This document shows, piece after piece, positions 38,087 to 48,949 of a stretch of DNA of 64,000 nucleotides. The notes under the pieces were generated by a model that saw only the letters and a program-made list of their open reading frames with translations, did not search any database and was not told the origin of the DNA. The stretch comes from Tolypeutes matacus (lineage: Eukaryota; Chordata; Mammalia; Cingulata; Chlamyphoridae): assembly GCA_026826555.1 (NCBI GenBank), contig JAKSZT010053836.1, positions 7,927,356 through 7,991,355 of the forward strand. The letters run 5' to 3'. Position 1 is the stretch's first letter, and every line of letters begins with the position of its first letter. The translations under genes and the position numbers were made by a program.

Positions 38087-38508
38087 TTAAAAAAAGATTT
38101 ATTTATTTATTTACTTTTATCGATTTTTACCGCCCCCCCTCCCATTTTTGCTGTTTTTGTGTCCATTCACTGGGCAATTCTCTGCCTGTTTCCTGCCCTC
38201 TCTTCTCATCCTTCTCCTTTTGTTTTCACCAAGATTCAATCCTGGGAACTCCGATGTGGGAGAGAGGCATCCTACCACCTGTGCCACCTTAGTTCCTGGT
38301 TTTTCAGTGCATCTCATCTTGGCTCTCCCTTGTGTCACTCTCCTGTTACGTCATTATCTTGCTGCGTGGCTCTGCAGGGCCTGGCGGCCAGCGTGCCTTC
38401 TAAATTTTTCTTTATTTTTACTGGGAGGTCCCGGGGATTGAACCTAGGCACCTCCATATGGGAGACGGACACCCAACCATTTGAACCACATCCGCTATAG
38501 TAAATAAA
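38087..38508 (-). repeat. DAS-SINE, chimeric type, with 14-bp duplication
   Basis: Complete chimeric unit. The perfect duplication 'tgctataaacattt' lies at 38073-38086 and 38509-38522. Confidence 0.9.
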
Positions 38509-39432
38509 TGCTATAAACATTTATTTGCAGATTTTTGTGAGGACGTAAATCTTTAGCTCCTTTGGGTAAATACCTAGCAATGTAATTGCTGAGTCATTTG
38601 GTAGGCCTTTGTAAGAAACTGCCAAACTGTCTTTCAAAGTGGCTGTACCATTTTGCATTCCCACCAGCAATGAATGAGAATTCCTGTTCCTTACCAGCAT
38701 TTGGTGTCTTTGTTGTTTTGGATTTTAGCCATTCTAAAAGGTGTATAGTGGTATCTCTTTGTTGTTTTAATTTGCAATTCCCTAATGACATATGATGTTG
38801 AGCATTTTTTCATATACTTATTTGCCATCAGCATATCTGTTCAGCTGAACAGTAGCTGTTCAGCCTTTTTGCCAATTTTTAAATTGGGTTGTTTGTTTTT
38901 CTTTTATTAAGTTTTAAGTTTTTTGTATATATTGGATATAAATTCTTTGCTGGATATATGATTTGTGTATATTTTCTCCCAGTCCATGGCTTGTATTTTC
39001 ATTATCTTAAAATTGTCATTTTCAGAGCTGAAGTTTTAAATTTTAATGACTTCCATCTTATCAGTTTTTTCTTTCTTGGATCATGCTTTTGGGTTGTATC
39101 TAAGAGGGCATTGGCAAACCCAAGGTCATCTAGATTTTCTCCTATGTTATCTACTAGAAGTTTTACAGTTTTGCCCAATTACGTTTAGATCTTTGATCCA
39201 TTTTGAGTTGATTTTTGTGAAAGGTCTGAGGTCTGTAGCTAGATTTATTTATTTTTTCATATGAATGTCCAGTTATTCCAGTATCGTTTATTGAAAAGAC
39301 TATTCTTTCTCCATTGAAATGCCTTTGCTTCTTTGTAAAAAATTGACTATATTTTTGTGGCTCTGTTTCTGGGCTCTCTGTTCTGTTCAGTTGATATATT
39401 TGTCTATTCTTGTGCCAATACCATAGCGTTTT

Positions 39433-39564
39433 TTAAAAATCAATTTTATTGATACACATTAATAAAGCATACAATCCATCCAAAGTGTATAATCAAGGTA
39501 TTTGGTATAAACACAGAGTTGTGCATTCATCACTCCAATCATTATTAGAGCATTTTCATTATCC

Positions 39565-39596
<32 letters not shown>

Positions 39597-39783
39597 CCAG
39601 ATAAACAAAAGAAGCTCTACTCTTTAATAATCACCTTTCAATCTCTCTATGCTTCCTATTATATGTAGCTGCTATTCTGTTTCCATTTTTCAAATTTATT
39701 TGTATTTATATTTTGTATAGATGGAGTCAAACAATATGTAGTACCTTTTGTCTAGTTTCTTTCACTTAGTATATTTCCTCTTT
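39433..39783 (-). mobile_element. Short 5'-truncated L1 tail inserted in L1
   Basis: About 350 bp of an L1 3' end, with the A-rich side at the left. The perfect 16-bp duplication 'aataccatagcgtttt' is at 39417-39432 and 39784-39799. The same tail family occurs at 60706-61199. A (TAA)n tract lies at about 39565-39592. Confidence 0.9.
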
Positions 39784-40024
39784 AATACCATAGCGTTTTG
39801 TTCACTGTAGATTTGTAGTAAGTCTTGAAGTCAAGTAGTATCAGTCCTCTTACTTTGTCTTTTGAGTATTATATTGGCTATTCTGAGTCTTTTGCTTTCC
39901 CATAGAAACTTTAGAACTAAGTTGTCAATATCCAAAAATAACTAGCTGGGATTTTAATTAAGATTGCGTTGTATTTATCTGTCAAGTTGGGAATGACTGC
40001 CATCTTAGATATTGAGTCTCTCTA

Positions 40025-41125
40025 TCCATGTTTATTCTTTTTTATGGCTGCATAGTATTTTTCCATTGTATAGATATACCACATTTTGTTTATCCTTTCA
40101 TTAATTGGTGGGCATTTAGTTTGTTTCCACCTTTTGGCTGTTATGAATAAATCCTCTAGGAATATTAATGTAAAAGTTTTTGTATGGACATATGTTTTTA
40201 TGTTTTCATTTTTCTTGAATATATACCTACGAGTGAAATTGCTGGGTCAAATGCTAATTATATATTGAGGAACTGCCAGACTGTTTTCCAAAGTGGCTAC
40301 ACCATTTTATATTCTCACAACAGTATTTAAGGGTACCAATTTTATCACATTCTTGCTAACACTTGTTATTATCTTATTTTTTTATTATAGGTACAATAGT
40401 GGGTGTGAAGTGGTACCTCATTGTGGTTTTGATTTGCATTTCCCTCATGACTAATGATATTTAATACCTTTTTTTGTGTTTATTGGCCATTTGTATATCT
40501 TCTTTGGAGAAATGTCTCTTCAGATCTTTTGCTTATTTTTAAACTGGGCAAATATATACTTTTATTTCATTGTAAGAGTTTTTTATGTATAGTTCCTTAT
40601 CAGATATATAATTTGAAAATATTTTCTTCCTTCTATGGATTGTCTTTTCACTTCTCTGATGATGTCCTTGGAAACACAAAAGTTTTAAATTCTTTTGAAA
40701 TCTAATTTACCTATATTTCCTTTTGTCACTTGTGCTTTTGGTGTCATAAGTAAGAAGCCTTCGCCTAACCAAGGTCACAAAGGATTACTCCTATATTTTT
40801 TTCCTAAGAGTTTTTTTGCTTTCATTTAAATATGTGATCCATTTCAAGTTAAGTTTTATATATGGTGTGAAGTAGGGAGCCAACTTCATTCTTTTGCATG
40901 TGGCTATCCAGTTGTTGCAGAACAATTTGTTGAAAAGACTATTTTTTTCCAATGAATGATCTTGGTATCCTTGTAGAAAATTAGTTGACCATAGATATAT
41001 GGATTTATTTCTGGACTCTCAGTTTTTTTTTTTTATTATTAATCTATTTGGCTATCTTTATGCTGGTATGATACTGTCTTGATTACTTTTACTTTGTAGT
41101 AGGTTTTGCAATTAGGAGATTTTCT
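40025..41125 (-). mobile_element. L1 ORF2 C-terminal fragment
   Basis: Antisense L1 beginning again at the ORF2 C-terminal landmark ('ggctgcatagtatttttcca') and running into ORF2. Frames are broken. Confidence 0.7.
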
Positions 41126-41129
41126 TTGA

Positions 41130-41870
41130 GAAGTGCCTGTTTAAGGCTTTAGCCAATTATCTTTTTCTTACTGATGTTTTGGAATTGTGTTTGAAATATA
41201 AACTCTCTTAAGTTAACTGTGTTGGAAATATATTCTTGTTTGTGGCTTGTCTTTTCATTCTTTTATGATGTCTTTGATGAGCATGAATTCTTAATTTTAA
41301 TGTAGTCCAGCTTACCAATCTTTACTTTTGTTGTCTTATTTATGAAATCTTTCTCTATTCTGCTGTCATGAAGACATACTACTATATTATCTTCTAGAAA
41401 TCTTTTTTGGCCTCTCAAATTTAGATCTAAAACTCTTGAAATTGATTTTTGAATATAGATGTTCATGTATGGATTATATATATATTTTTCTATATGGGAA
41501 CTCAAATATCCTAGCATCAAATATTATGACTATCCTTTCCTCACTGCTCTGCAGTGCTTTTTTTGTTAGAAATCAATGTTCATACATATATGGGTCCGTT
41601 TTAGGACTCTGTATTTGGTTCCATTGGTCTTTTTTATCTAATTCTGTACTAACACCATAATGTTTTAGTTTCTGTAGTTTGTTAATAAGCTTGATATCTT
41701 TTTTTTATTCTTCAAAAGTTTATTGACTTTTGGTCTTTCCAATTTTAGTATCAGCATGCCAGTTTCCACAAAACATGATTGCAATTTTGATTGAGATTGC
41801 ACTCAGTCTGAAGCTCAATATGAAGTAAATTACAGTATTGATTCTTCCAGTCCAAGAATAAGGAAAAATG
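41130..41870 (-). mobile_element. L1 ORF2 fragment
   Basis: A further antisense restart of ORF2 sequence ('tttgaaatataaactctctt' onward), to about 41870. Frames are broken. Confidence 0.6.
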
Positions 41871-43602
41871 TTCAGACCAGGATTTTTGCATCTTTTCGCA
41901 AGAGTAGTAGCGTAGTAGCAGTCCTAGTTTTTCAAGACTTGGGAGTTTTTCTGCCACTCAGATGACTTATAGCTAGGCTGTAGTCCATGCAAGGGCTGGT
42001 TTGCTTCTGAAACTCTCTTACCCTAATAGCACCTTTGTGTCCCAAGTCAGTGTTGCATGTTGTTTATTTGAGTCCTTACTTCTGTGGGCTGTTGGCACCA
42101 ACTTTTGTCCCCCATTTCCTTGAGGCTGCTCAAAGCACTCTCAGCCTTTTGGCAGTCTCTTCTAATTGGAAAATCACTCCAGAGCAAAAGAAGCCCTGGA
42201 TGCTTGACTCTAATTACCGAATTTGCAACTTCTGGGTCTTGGCCTGGTAAATTCTTACTGTTAGATGTTTTTAAGATTTAAAAAAAATTCTCTAGCTTTA
42301 TTTAGTTTTCTTTCACTGGAGTGTTTTTTCTGAATTACCTAAGCTGTTAATATTGGAAGTAGAAAATCATGGCAAGTTATTTAACCTGTTATTAAAACTG
42401 TGCTTTAGTTTTTTCACCTGCAATTTGAGGTTAATAATTGCATACTATCTCATAGGGTTTTGGAGATATTTAAATGAGATGATACATTTTGTGCTTACAG
42501 TAGTACTGACCTTAAAAAATACTTAATTTATTATTACATTGTTTGAGAAGATAGGAATTTGCCTTTTGCTCTTCAGAGGCTTTTCCAGGGATGAATTACC
42601 CCTTTATTACTCAAAATAATTTGGGGGGATTATGAAAGACTTACAAATAACATTTATATTGACCGATCTGTTTTATCAAAGCTGATTTAGATAAATCAAA
42701 CACTTCCCCCGGAAAATGTTTTTAAGACTCTATATTATAAGGAAAATTTAATTTTATCTAATCCTAAATGATGACCCTGATGTGTATATATGTATTTGTC
42801 TGTGTTTGTATGCATATACAAGTGTGTATTTATTTGCTTATATATAAAGACTGATAAGCCTTTGTATGCATGTGTGTGTATGCATATATAAATATATAAA
42901 GGCTAAATGAGAAGATAATTTTATTTTTTAAATATGGTCTTTTGTTAATAAAATAATTAGGGTTGGAGCTAAGGAGAATGAAATAAAGTAGAATTGGGAT
43001 CTTTCATTTTAAATATTTTTAAATTCTGAAAATCTAAGGAAATTTATCTTTTACTTTATAATATTTAAATTAGAAGGTAATTATAAAGCCTTTTGATTTA
43101 CTCTATTTTTTAAATCAAGTTCTTGAAATCGGTATAGAGTAGACAAGATAAAATGATAGTAAAAACAGGAAGCAGGACTGTAAAGGCTGGTGGCAGCTAC
43201 CTTAGCAGTACAGATGGATGAAAAACAAATATAGGGAACTATGTAACTCCCCAAAGTGGGATGCACATACTCTGTTTTTCCATTTTATAACTGGCATCTG
43301 TGAAAGTGCTTTTTTTTTTTTTTTTTTTTTTTTTCCATTTCCTTTATTCTGTATTCCTGATTAATAGCCATATATTGTTACCAATAGTTACATTTTATTT
43401 CCCACAAAAGTGGATTGTCTCTATTTAGCTTTTAGCATATTGTATCATATTATATTTTGACTACAGGGAGACTGAAACATTTTAGAAGACATGTACAATT
43501 TCTCTATCTTCACTGCATTCCTTCTCATGGATACCTCAACCTCCCGGGAGTTTTGTTTTCCAAGTCTGATGTTTTTAGTGTTTTATCTAAGTGCCCTGAC
43601 TG
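41871..43602 (+). other. Intron 1, mostly unclassified
   Basis: A sense MIR trace at about 42370-42540 ('aattgcatactatctcatag'), a run of about 30 T ending near 43334 (perhaps the tail of a decayed insertion), and otherwise nothing I can name. Confidence 0.4.
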
Positions 43603-43776
43603 GTAATTTTTTTTTTTTTTTTTTGTATTTGCTTACAAAAATGTTATTTATATATATATATACATATATTTCAAGAGGTGCTTAGATTACCCAAAATATT
43701 ACACGGAACTCACTGGGATTCCCATGTTGCCCACCTCCCACACCTCCCACCACATCCCACACAAACATCTCCCACA

Positions 43777-43786
43777 NNNNNNNNNN
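43777..43786. other. Assembly gap (10 N)
   Basis: Ten N inside a 'ctcccac' repeat, which is G-rich on the other strand. True length unknown. Confidence 1.
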
Positions 43787-44680
43787 TCTCCCACTCAGTT
43801 CTGAGTGGTGTGTGCTGATTTAAAATGGCCTACATCCGTTGCCACAACAGTACTCAGGGCAACCTCCAACTCCCAAAGAAGCCCCTGTATTTCAACTGTT
43901 CATCCCCTCCCTACCCCAGAAGTGTCAAGTGGCCACTGGCTCCACCTCATTGTTATAATTTCTTGCATTGCAAGAATCACCATATGTGAGCAAGAGAATA
44001 CCATCAAGTCCACTCTAGTCCATAGTTCTTCCCCCAATCCAGAGGCGACTGGGATGGTGATGTCCACTCCAACTCCAAGTGAGAGAGGGCTTATATCCCA
44101 TGGATATGGTGGGTGGGATGATCCTGCCTGCAGATGCAGGCCCTCTCCATTCCCTGGGATGGCCATTGCCCATCGTTGTCTCCTCACCAGGTGACTTGGA
44201 TGAGTCCATTGAGCTGTAGGGTAGGAGTTGCAGCTCCACCTAGATTTCATGCACACCTGGCACATAGGTAGGCGGGAGGCTCCAGTCTCTGGAAGTATAC
44301 CTAAAAACTCCAGCATCACATATAGGTTTGAATAGAAGGGACTGGTGAACCATGTGCAGGGAGGACTTATTTGAGTCTAATTCTGTCACTCTCAGGAGCA
44401 CAGATTCCAAAATAGAACCCACTGATAAGGCATCAGTCTCTGGGGCTATCCCCCCTTATATAGGACCAGGGTGTCTCTGGAGCTCTCAGGAACCCCACTG
44501 AGTGGGGTGATAGGCACTTAGATGTTCTATGAGCTCCTACTGAGGTGTGCGTAAGAGTTACCTCTGGGATGACCTCCCGACTCTCTTTGAAGTCTCTTAG
44601 CCACTTGAACTCATTTGTCTTTACCGTTTCCCCCTTTTATTCAAGGTCTTTTTCCAGTTGTGTTGCCAGTTGGCACTTGG

Positions 44681-44754
44681 GAAAAGTTTTCAATTAGCAA
44701 TAATTGTGCCTCGGATAAACCTCATTGGCTACGATACTGCCACTGCACAAAGCT
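44681..44754 (-). pseudogene. U4 snRNA retropseudogene, 3'-truncated
   Basis: The minus strand matches U4 snRNA nt 1-74, with identity running on to nt 78 into the flank. I count three differences, at U4 positions 8, 48 and 50, all transitions at CpG sites. The rest of U4 is absent and there is no A tail. The perfect 16-bp duplication 'gccagttggcacttgg' lies at 44665-44680 and 44755-44770. The last four U4 bases (CCAA) overlap the duplication, so microhomology probably joined the ends. It sits in an L1 3' UTR, lacks its own promoter and half the RNA, and cannot be functional. Confidence 0.92.
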
Positions 44755-46953
44755 GCCAGTTGGCACTTGGTATTAATCCCTCGTTGCCAGGGAGGCTCAT
44801 CCCCGGGAGTCATGTCCCACGATGGGGGGAAGGTAACGCAATCATATGCTGAGTTTGGCTTAGAGAGAGGCCACATTTGAGCAACAAGGAGGCTCTCAGG
44901 TGGCAACCCTTAGGCACCGCACAACTGCAGGCTAAGTCTCATTTACAAGAGCAAAAACTCACAAGGGTAGTCATCAATAAAAAAAAAACAAACAAAAAAA
45001 AACATCAGTGGGTCATCCTATTTTGACAGGCACTGTCCCTACACTCAGAGGACTATTGCTGCTCCCTTGGAGATTGTGGCAGAGCTCTCCAGGCTAGGAA
45101 TTCAGATTCCCTCATTTATTGTGTGATTATCCACCCATCGTGACCATGCCCCATCCCCCGATCCTTTGAATGATTTTGTATATCTTTCATACATATTCGG
45201 TTGAACCAATCCCCACGAACCACCCCCCAGACACCCTCCCCCAATAATCCCCCGCAGTACCCATTGTAACCCTTCTGTGATCCAAATCCTCCATGAACAT
45301 TTAGTCCATAAAATAATCAAATACACTTACTAGGAAAAAGAAACAAGTGTGATAAGCTTACATGCAAGAGACAAACATAAGGAAACTCAGGGGGAAAAAA
45401 AAAAAGAGAGAGGAGGAAAAAAAAAAACAAATAAATAAAGAACAAAACAAAATAAAATATAATTAGTGGATTGGGACATTCAAAAAATGGGCAAAAAAGC
45501 AAAGGAAATGCCTTTAAAAAATATATATATATATATATTCATTTTTATTTCCTTTCTCTCTTCTTTTTTCCCCTTTTTCCTTCCCTTTATCACTGTGTTA
45601 TCGGATGTCTGGTGTGCCATGACACCTTCCTCCTCTCAATCCCCATTGTCTCCCAATTTTTCATTTAATTTTCAAAGAAGTTTTAGGTCACAGCAAAGTC
45701 ACACACGGAGTGCCGGAGACTCCCAGATACCAAACCACCCCCGCTTCCCCACCCCATATTAACTCCCCCTCCTTTTTTTTTTGGTTGTTAGCATTGTTAT
45801 AACTGTTATGCAGATAGCAAAATATAGCAACTAAACATTGTCAGTGATTTACAGTATAGTTTACAATTTAGATGATACAGTTAAATAATTTTGATGATAT
45901 TTACCATGTCCTGTGTCCATTACTGAAAGGTAATGAAAAGCCTTCCCCATGACCACCAAACATCCCATTAGATCTTGACTGTTCCCTTCTCCCCAGCCCC
46001 CCAGGGCCCATGATACCCCCCTCTCCTAACCCATGGAATGTCAAGATTCACAGTTACATGCCCTGGGGATTTGAACCAGCACTTCCTAATCCATCCACCC
46101 CCCAGTGCTGTACCACCAAACCCAGGAACACCACCGCTCATCTGCCCCATCCCCCAACATGCAACCACACTCTATCCCTTTACCATAGATTATGTCCATA
46201 TGGGAGATGGCTCAAAGCCTGCTCTTCTCTTACTCTCCTTTGTTAACCTATCTTTCAGACAATGGTTCTCAGAGACTGCTCACTTTCCTCAGTTCAGATC
46301 AGTGAGGTCATATACTGTTCATCCTTCAGTGCCTGGCTTGCTTCACTCAACATAAGGTCTTCAAGATTCATCCACGTTATTCCATGTGTTAGCACTTTGT
46401 TCCTTCTTACAGCTGAGTAATATTCCATTGTATGTATGTGCCACATTTTGCTTATCCATTCGTCTGTTGATGGGCACTGGGGCTGATTCCAACTTTTGGC
46501 AATGGTGAACAATGCCGCTATAAACATTGGTGTGCATATATCTGTTTGTATTTTTGTTTTCAGTTCTTCTGGGTATATACCCAGTAGTGGAATTGCTGGA
46601 CTTTTGATCTTCCTTCTTTTGCCTCAACCTGATTTTTGTGCAGATGAAGTTTAACTTATCTTGTGCCAACATTGAACCCATCAGTATAATGTTCACTCTT
46701 TTAATGTCTTTTTCCACTATGGAAAATGAAACTTTCATGGTATATCAAGGTTTAATGAAAACCAAAATAAATTTCTTTTGAGACTTAGAGGGAGATATGG
46801 CAATTCAAAAAATTTCCCAAGTTGTAAGGAAACTCTCCTTTTTGATAATTGCTATGACATATTCTTTTGGGTTAATGTCTTAATTTTGCTATGCTACTGT
46901 GCCTTAAAATTACCTTAAAGTAATTATTTTCATGATTTTATTTTTTCTTCTAG

Positions 46954-47037
46954 GTTGACAGAGCCTTCTGGATATTTAACAGATGGTCCAATTAACTATA
47001 AATATAAAACTAAATGTACATGGCTAATTGAAGGCTA
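46954..47037 (+). CDS. ATRNL1: ATRNL1 coding exon 2
   Basis: 84 nt, entered and left in phase 2. Acceptor 'tttcttctag' ends at 46953; donor gtaagt is at 47038. It encodes the last base of Lys97, then residues 98-124 (LTEPSGYLTDG...), plus two bases of Tyr125. This begins the CUB domain that follows the EGF module in attractins. Cys118 should pair with Cys141 of exon 3 as the first CUB disulfide. The sequence joins exon 1 without any frame change and reads as expected for ATRNL1. Because the exon length is divisible by three, skipping it would keep the frame. Confidence 0.95.
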
Positions 47038-47337
47038 GTAAGTATTCATTTTGGGTTCAATTACTTATTTTATTCTGGAATCATAAAGAAGATGATTATA
47101 TCAATATTAAAGTATTAAAGTGTAATGACTTTATAGTTATATATCTTATTTAACTGCTTATTATGGGAAACAATTATTTGATTTTTTTTCCTTGGGATTT
47201 ACAGCTTTTAGGTACCATTTTTAATATAAATTATAAACAGTATTTTATTTTTGGGTTTATGTTACTGTGGTGTTAAATTGAGTAGGCATTTTTGGCTTGT
47301 TTTGAGCATCTTGTTATGGAATTTGAAGACTTCATGT

Positions 47338-47730
47338 GTCTTAGTTTGCTGGAACTGCTGTAATAAAGTACACAAGCAACAATTTATTGTCTCAGTTCTG
47401 GGGGCTACAAGTCCAAATTAAGGTGATTTCCTCTGAATCTGTAGTGTTCTGGTGGTAGCCAGCAATCTATCATGTTCCTTGGCTTGTGATATAACTCAAT
47501 CTCTGCCTCCATCACATAGCCATCTCTCTGTCTCCTTCTGTATTCACATTTCCCCTCCGTATAAGGATATCAGTCATTTTGGATTAGGACACATGCTAAT
47601 CGGTTTGGCCTCATCTTACCCAATAACATATTTAAAATTCTATGTACAAATAAGTTCACATTCATAGGGACTAGAGATTAGGGCTTTATCATGCCATTTT
47701 GGGGTACAATCCAATTTAAAAACACCATGA
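47338..47730 (-). repeat. MLT1-like MaLR LTR in intron 2
   Basis: Antisense: 'cttagtttgctggaactgct' at the left and 'attttggggtacaatccaat' at the right are the inverted end and start of MLT1-type LTRs. It takes up about a quarter of the 1,493-bp intron 2. Confidence 0.75.
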
Positions 47731-48149
47731 AAGTATAAAAAATTCCATGCTGCATTATGCCTTTGGCTTATGCTAGTCAGAATTTTAGTTCTAAGGATGT
47801 TAAATAAGAATATTCTCTAGAAGAGAGATTTAATTATCCTTTTAGAATTGTTTTTCAGTGCTTGAAATAGATTTTAAACATATTTTGAAAAAGCATAAGT
47901 AAATTAAATGAATTCTTTATGAACCAATTTATGATTTTTAAAGAGTGTATTTGGAAAATGATTCTATTTTTTCCTTATATTAAAATAGTTTCTTAAAATG
48001 TAAAAGATATTAATTCTCCGGTGAATACCCATGGTCTCTGTTTGTTAACAGTATATTACATTGAGTCCTTTTGATTAAAATCTGAAGACTGCATTAGTGC
48101 CTTTAGTTAAAGGTCTGTAGAAAAGAGAATAATTGCTTTGTAAGTCTGC

Positions 48150-48300
48150 TGATTTTTAAAAGTCAACTTTATTCAAGTGTAATTTATATACAATAAATTG
48201 CACCCATTTTAACTGTACTATTCAGCAAGGTTTCAATAGTGTATACAACCTTTGTAACCTCTACCTCAATCAAGATATGGAACATTTCCTAGTGATTATA
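48150..48300 (-). repeat. L1 3'-UTR fragment in intron 2
   Basis: 'gtcaactttattcaagtgta' through 'caccc.. caaggtttcaatag' resembles the antisense L1 tail also seen at 21170. Confidence 0.5.
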
Positions 48301-48530
48301 TTTTTAGAAAATAATGATACATACATATGGCTTATTAACAGATTTTGAAGTTATGTTGTCAGTTTTCAAATTAGATATGGCAGCTTATCAATCTTTTATA
48401 CTGGCGATTTAATGATTTATAGCAAAATTATCTGTAAATATGTTTTTAATAAAATAACCCATCTAAAATTTCTTCAGACTTTGTTCTATATATTATTTAT
48501 TAATTTTTAACTATTTTAATTTCTTTTCAG

Positions 48531-48644
48531 TCCAAATGCAGTGTTAAGACTAAGATTCAATCATTTTGCTACAGAATGTAGCTGGGATCATATGTATATT
48601 TATGATGGTGATTCAATATATGCACCTTTAATAGCTGTGCTTAG
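48531..48644 (+). CDS. ATRNL1: ATRNL1 coding exon 3
   Basis: 114 nt, phase 2 at both ends. Acceptor 'ttcttttcag' ends at 48530; donor gtgagt is at 48645. It completes Tyr125 and encodes residues 126-162 (YPNAVLRLRFNHF...), plus two bases of the next codon. This is the middle of the CUB domain: Cys141 closes the first disulfide loop, and the 'DHMYIYDGDS' segment (144-153) is the typical CUB strand-loop. The rest of the domain and all of the kelch, PSI, C-type lectin, laminin-EGF and transmembrane parts lie beyond the window. Length is divisible by three. Confidence 0.95.
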
Positions 48645-48949
48645 GTGAGTAATTGCATTTAATTGATGAATTTTATTTGGTTATAGAAAAGTAACTCTGT
48701 ATAACTTACTAATTTAAATTTCAAAGATGATTGTAACACTATATTGTATACTAGTTGTGATTTTCAACTTAGGTGCATATATAATATTGACATAGCAGAG
48801 ATAAGTAAGTAGCATATTCCTTTGGAGATACTGTATAGAGTTTATTCTTTAAAAGTGGTTTTCAGAAATACCTGTTTGGATAGACTATGGTGAAGTCTAG
48901 CTAAAAATCAAACATATAAATAGAAAACTATCTTTTTTCCTTATTTTTT

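Larger units (their letters stand above)
37100..39990 (-). mobile_element. L1, 3' UTR through ORF2 C-terminal half, with three insertions
   Basis: Antisense. The L1 tail starts near 37120 ('ttattattaatgtcttgcac') and resumes at 37622. ORF2 C-terminal landmarks run from 37.96 kb ('tgctgaattatattctgttg') to about 39.99 kb. It was hit by DAS-SINEs at 37191 and 38087 and by an L1 tail at 39433, each with duplications. Confidence 0.75.
43603..46605 (-). mobile_element. 5'-truncated L1: poly(A), long 3' UTR and ORF2 end
   Basis: The poly(A) side is the T run at 43603-43624. A G-rich tract on the minus strand lies at about 43725-43800, and the 3' UTR extends to about 46290. The ORF2 C-terminus follows: the 77-codon frame 46294-46527 includes [18 protein letters not shown], a conserved L1 ORF2 segment. 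The element stops abruptly at about 46605. It carries an assembly gap and a U4 copy. Confidence 0.75.
8819..46953 (+). other. ATRNL1: ATRNL1 intron 1 (38,135 bp)
   Basis: Donor gtaagt at 8819-8824. Acceptor polypyrimidine tract and 'cttctag' end at 46953. Both junctions restore the reading frame and family sequence. The intron is dominated by antisense L1 and SINE insertions listed separately. No host exon was recognised inside it. Confidence 0.85.

Noticed and set aside
43900..44319. 139-codon minus-strand open frame (and 43805-44194 on +)
   Set aside because: It lies within an L1 3' UTR downstream of the ORF2 end. No similarity to known proteins and no repeat in other copies was visible.
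44681..44754. Functional U4 gene
   Set aside because: Half the RNA is missing, no snRNA promoter elements are visible, and it is flanked by a retroposition duplication.
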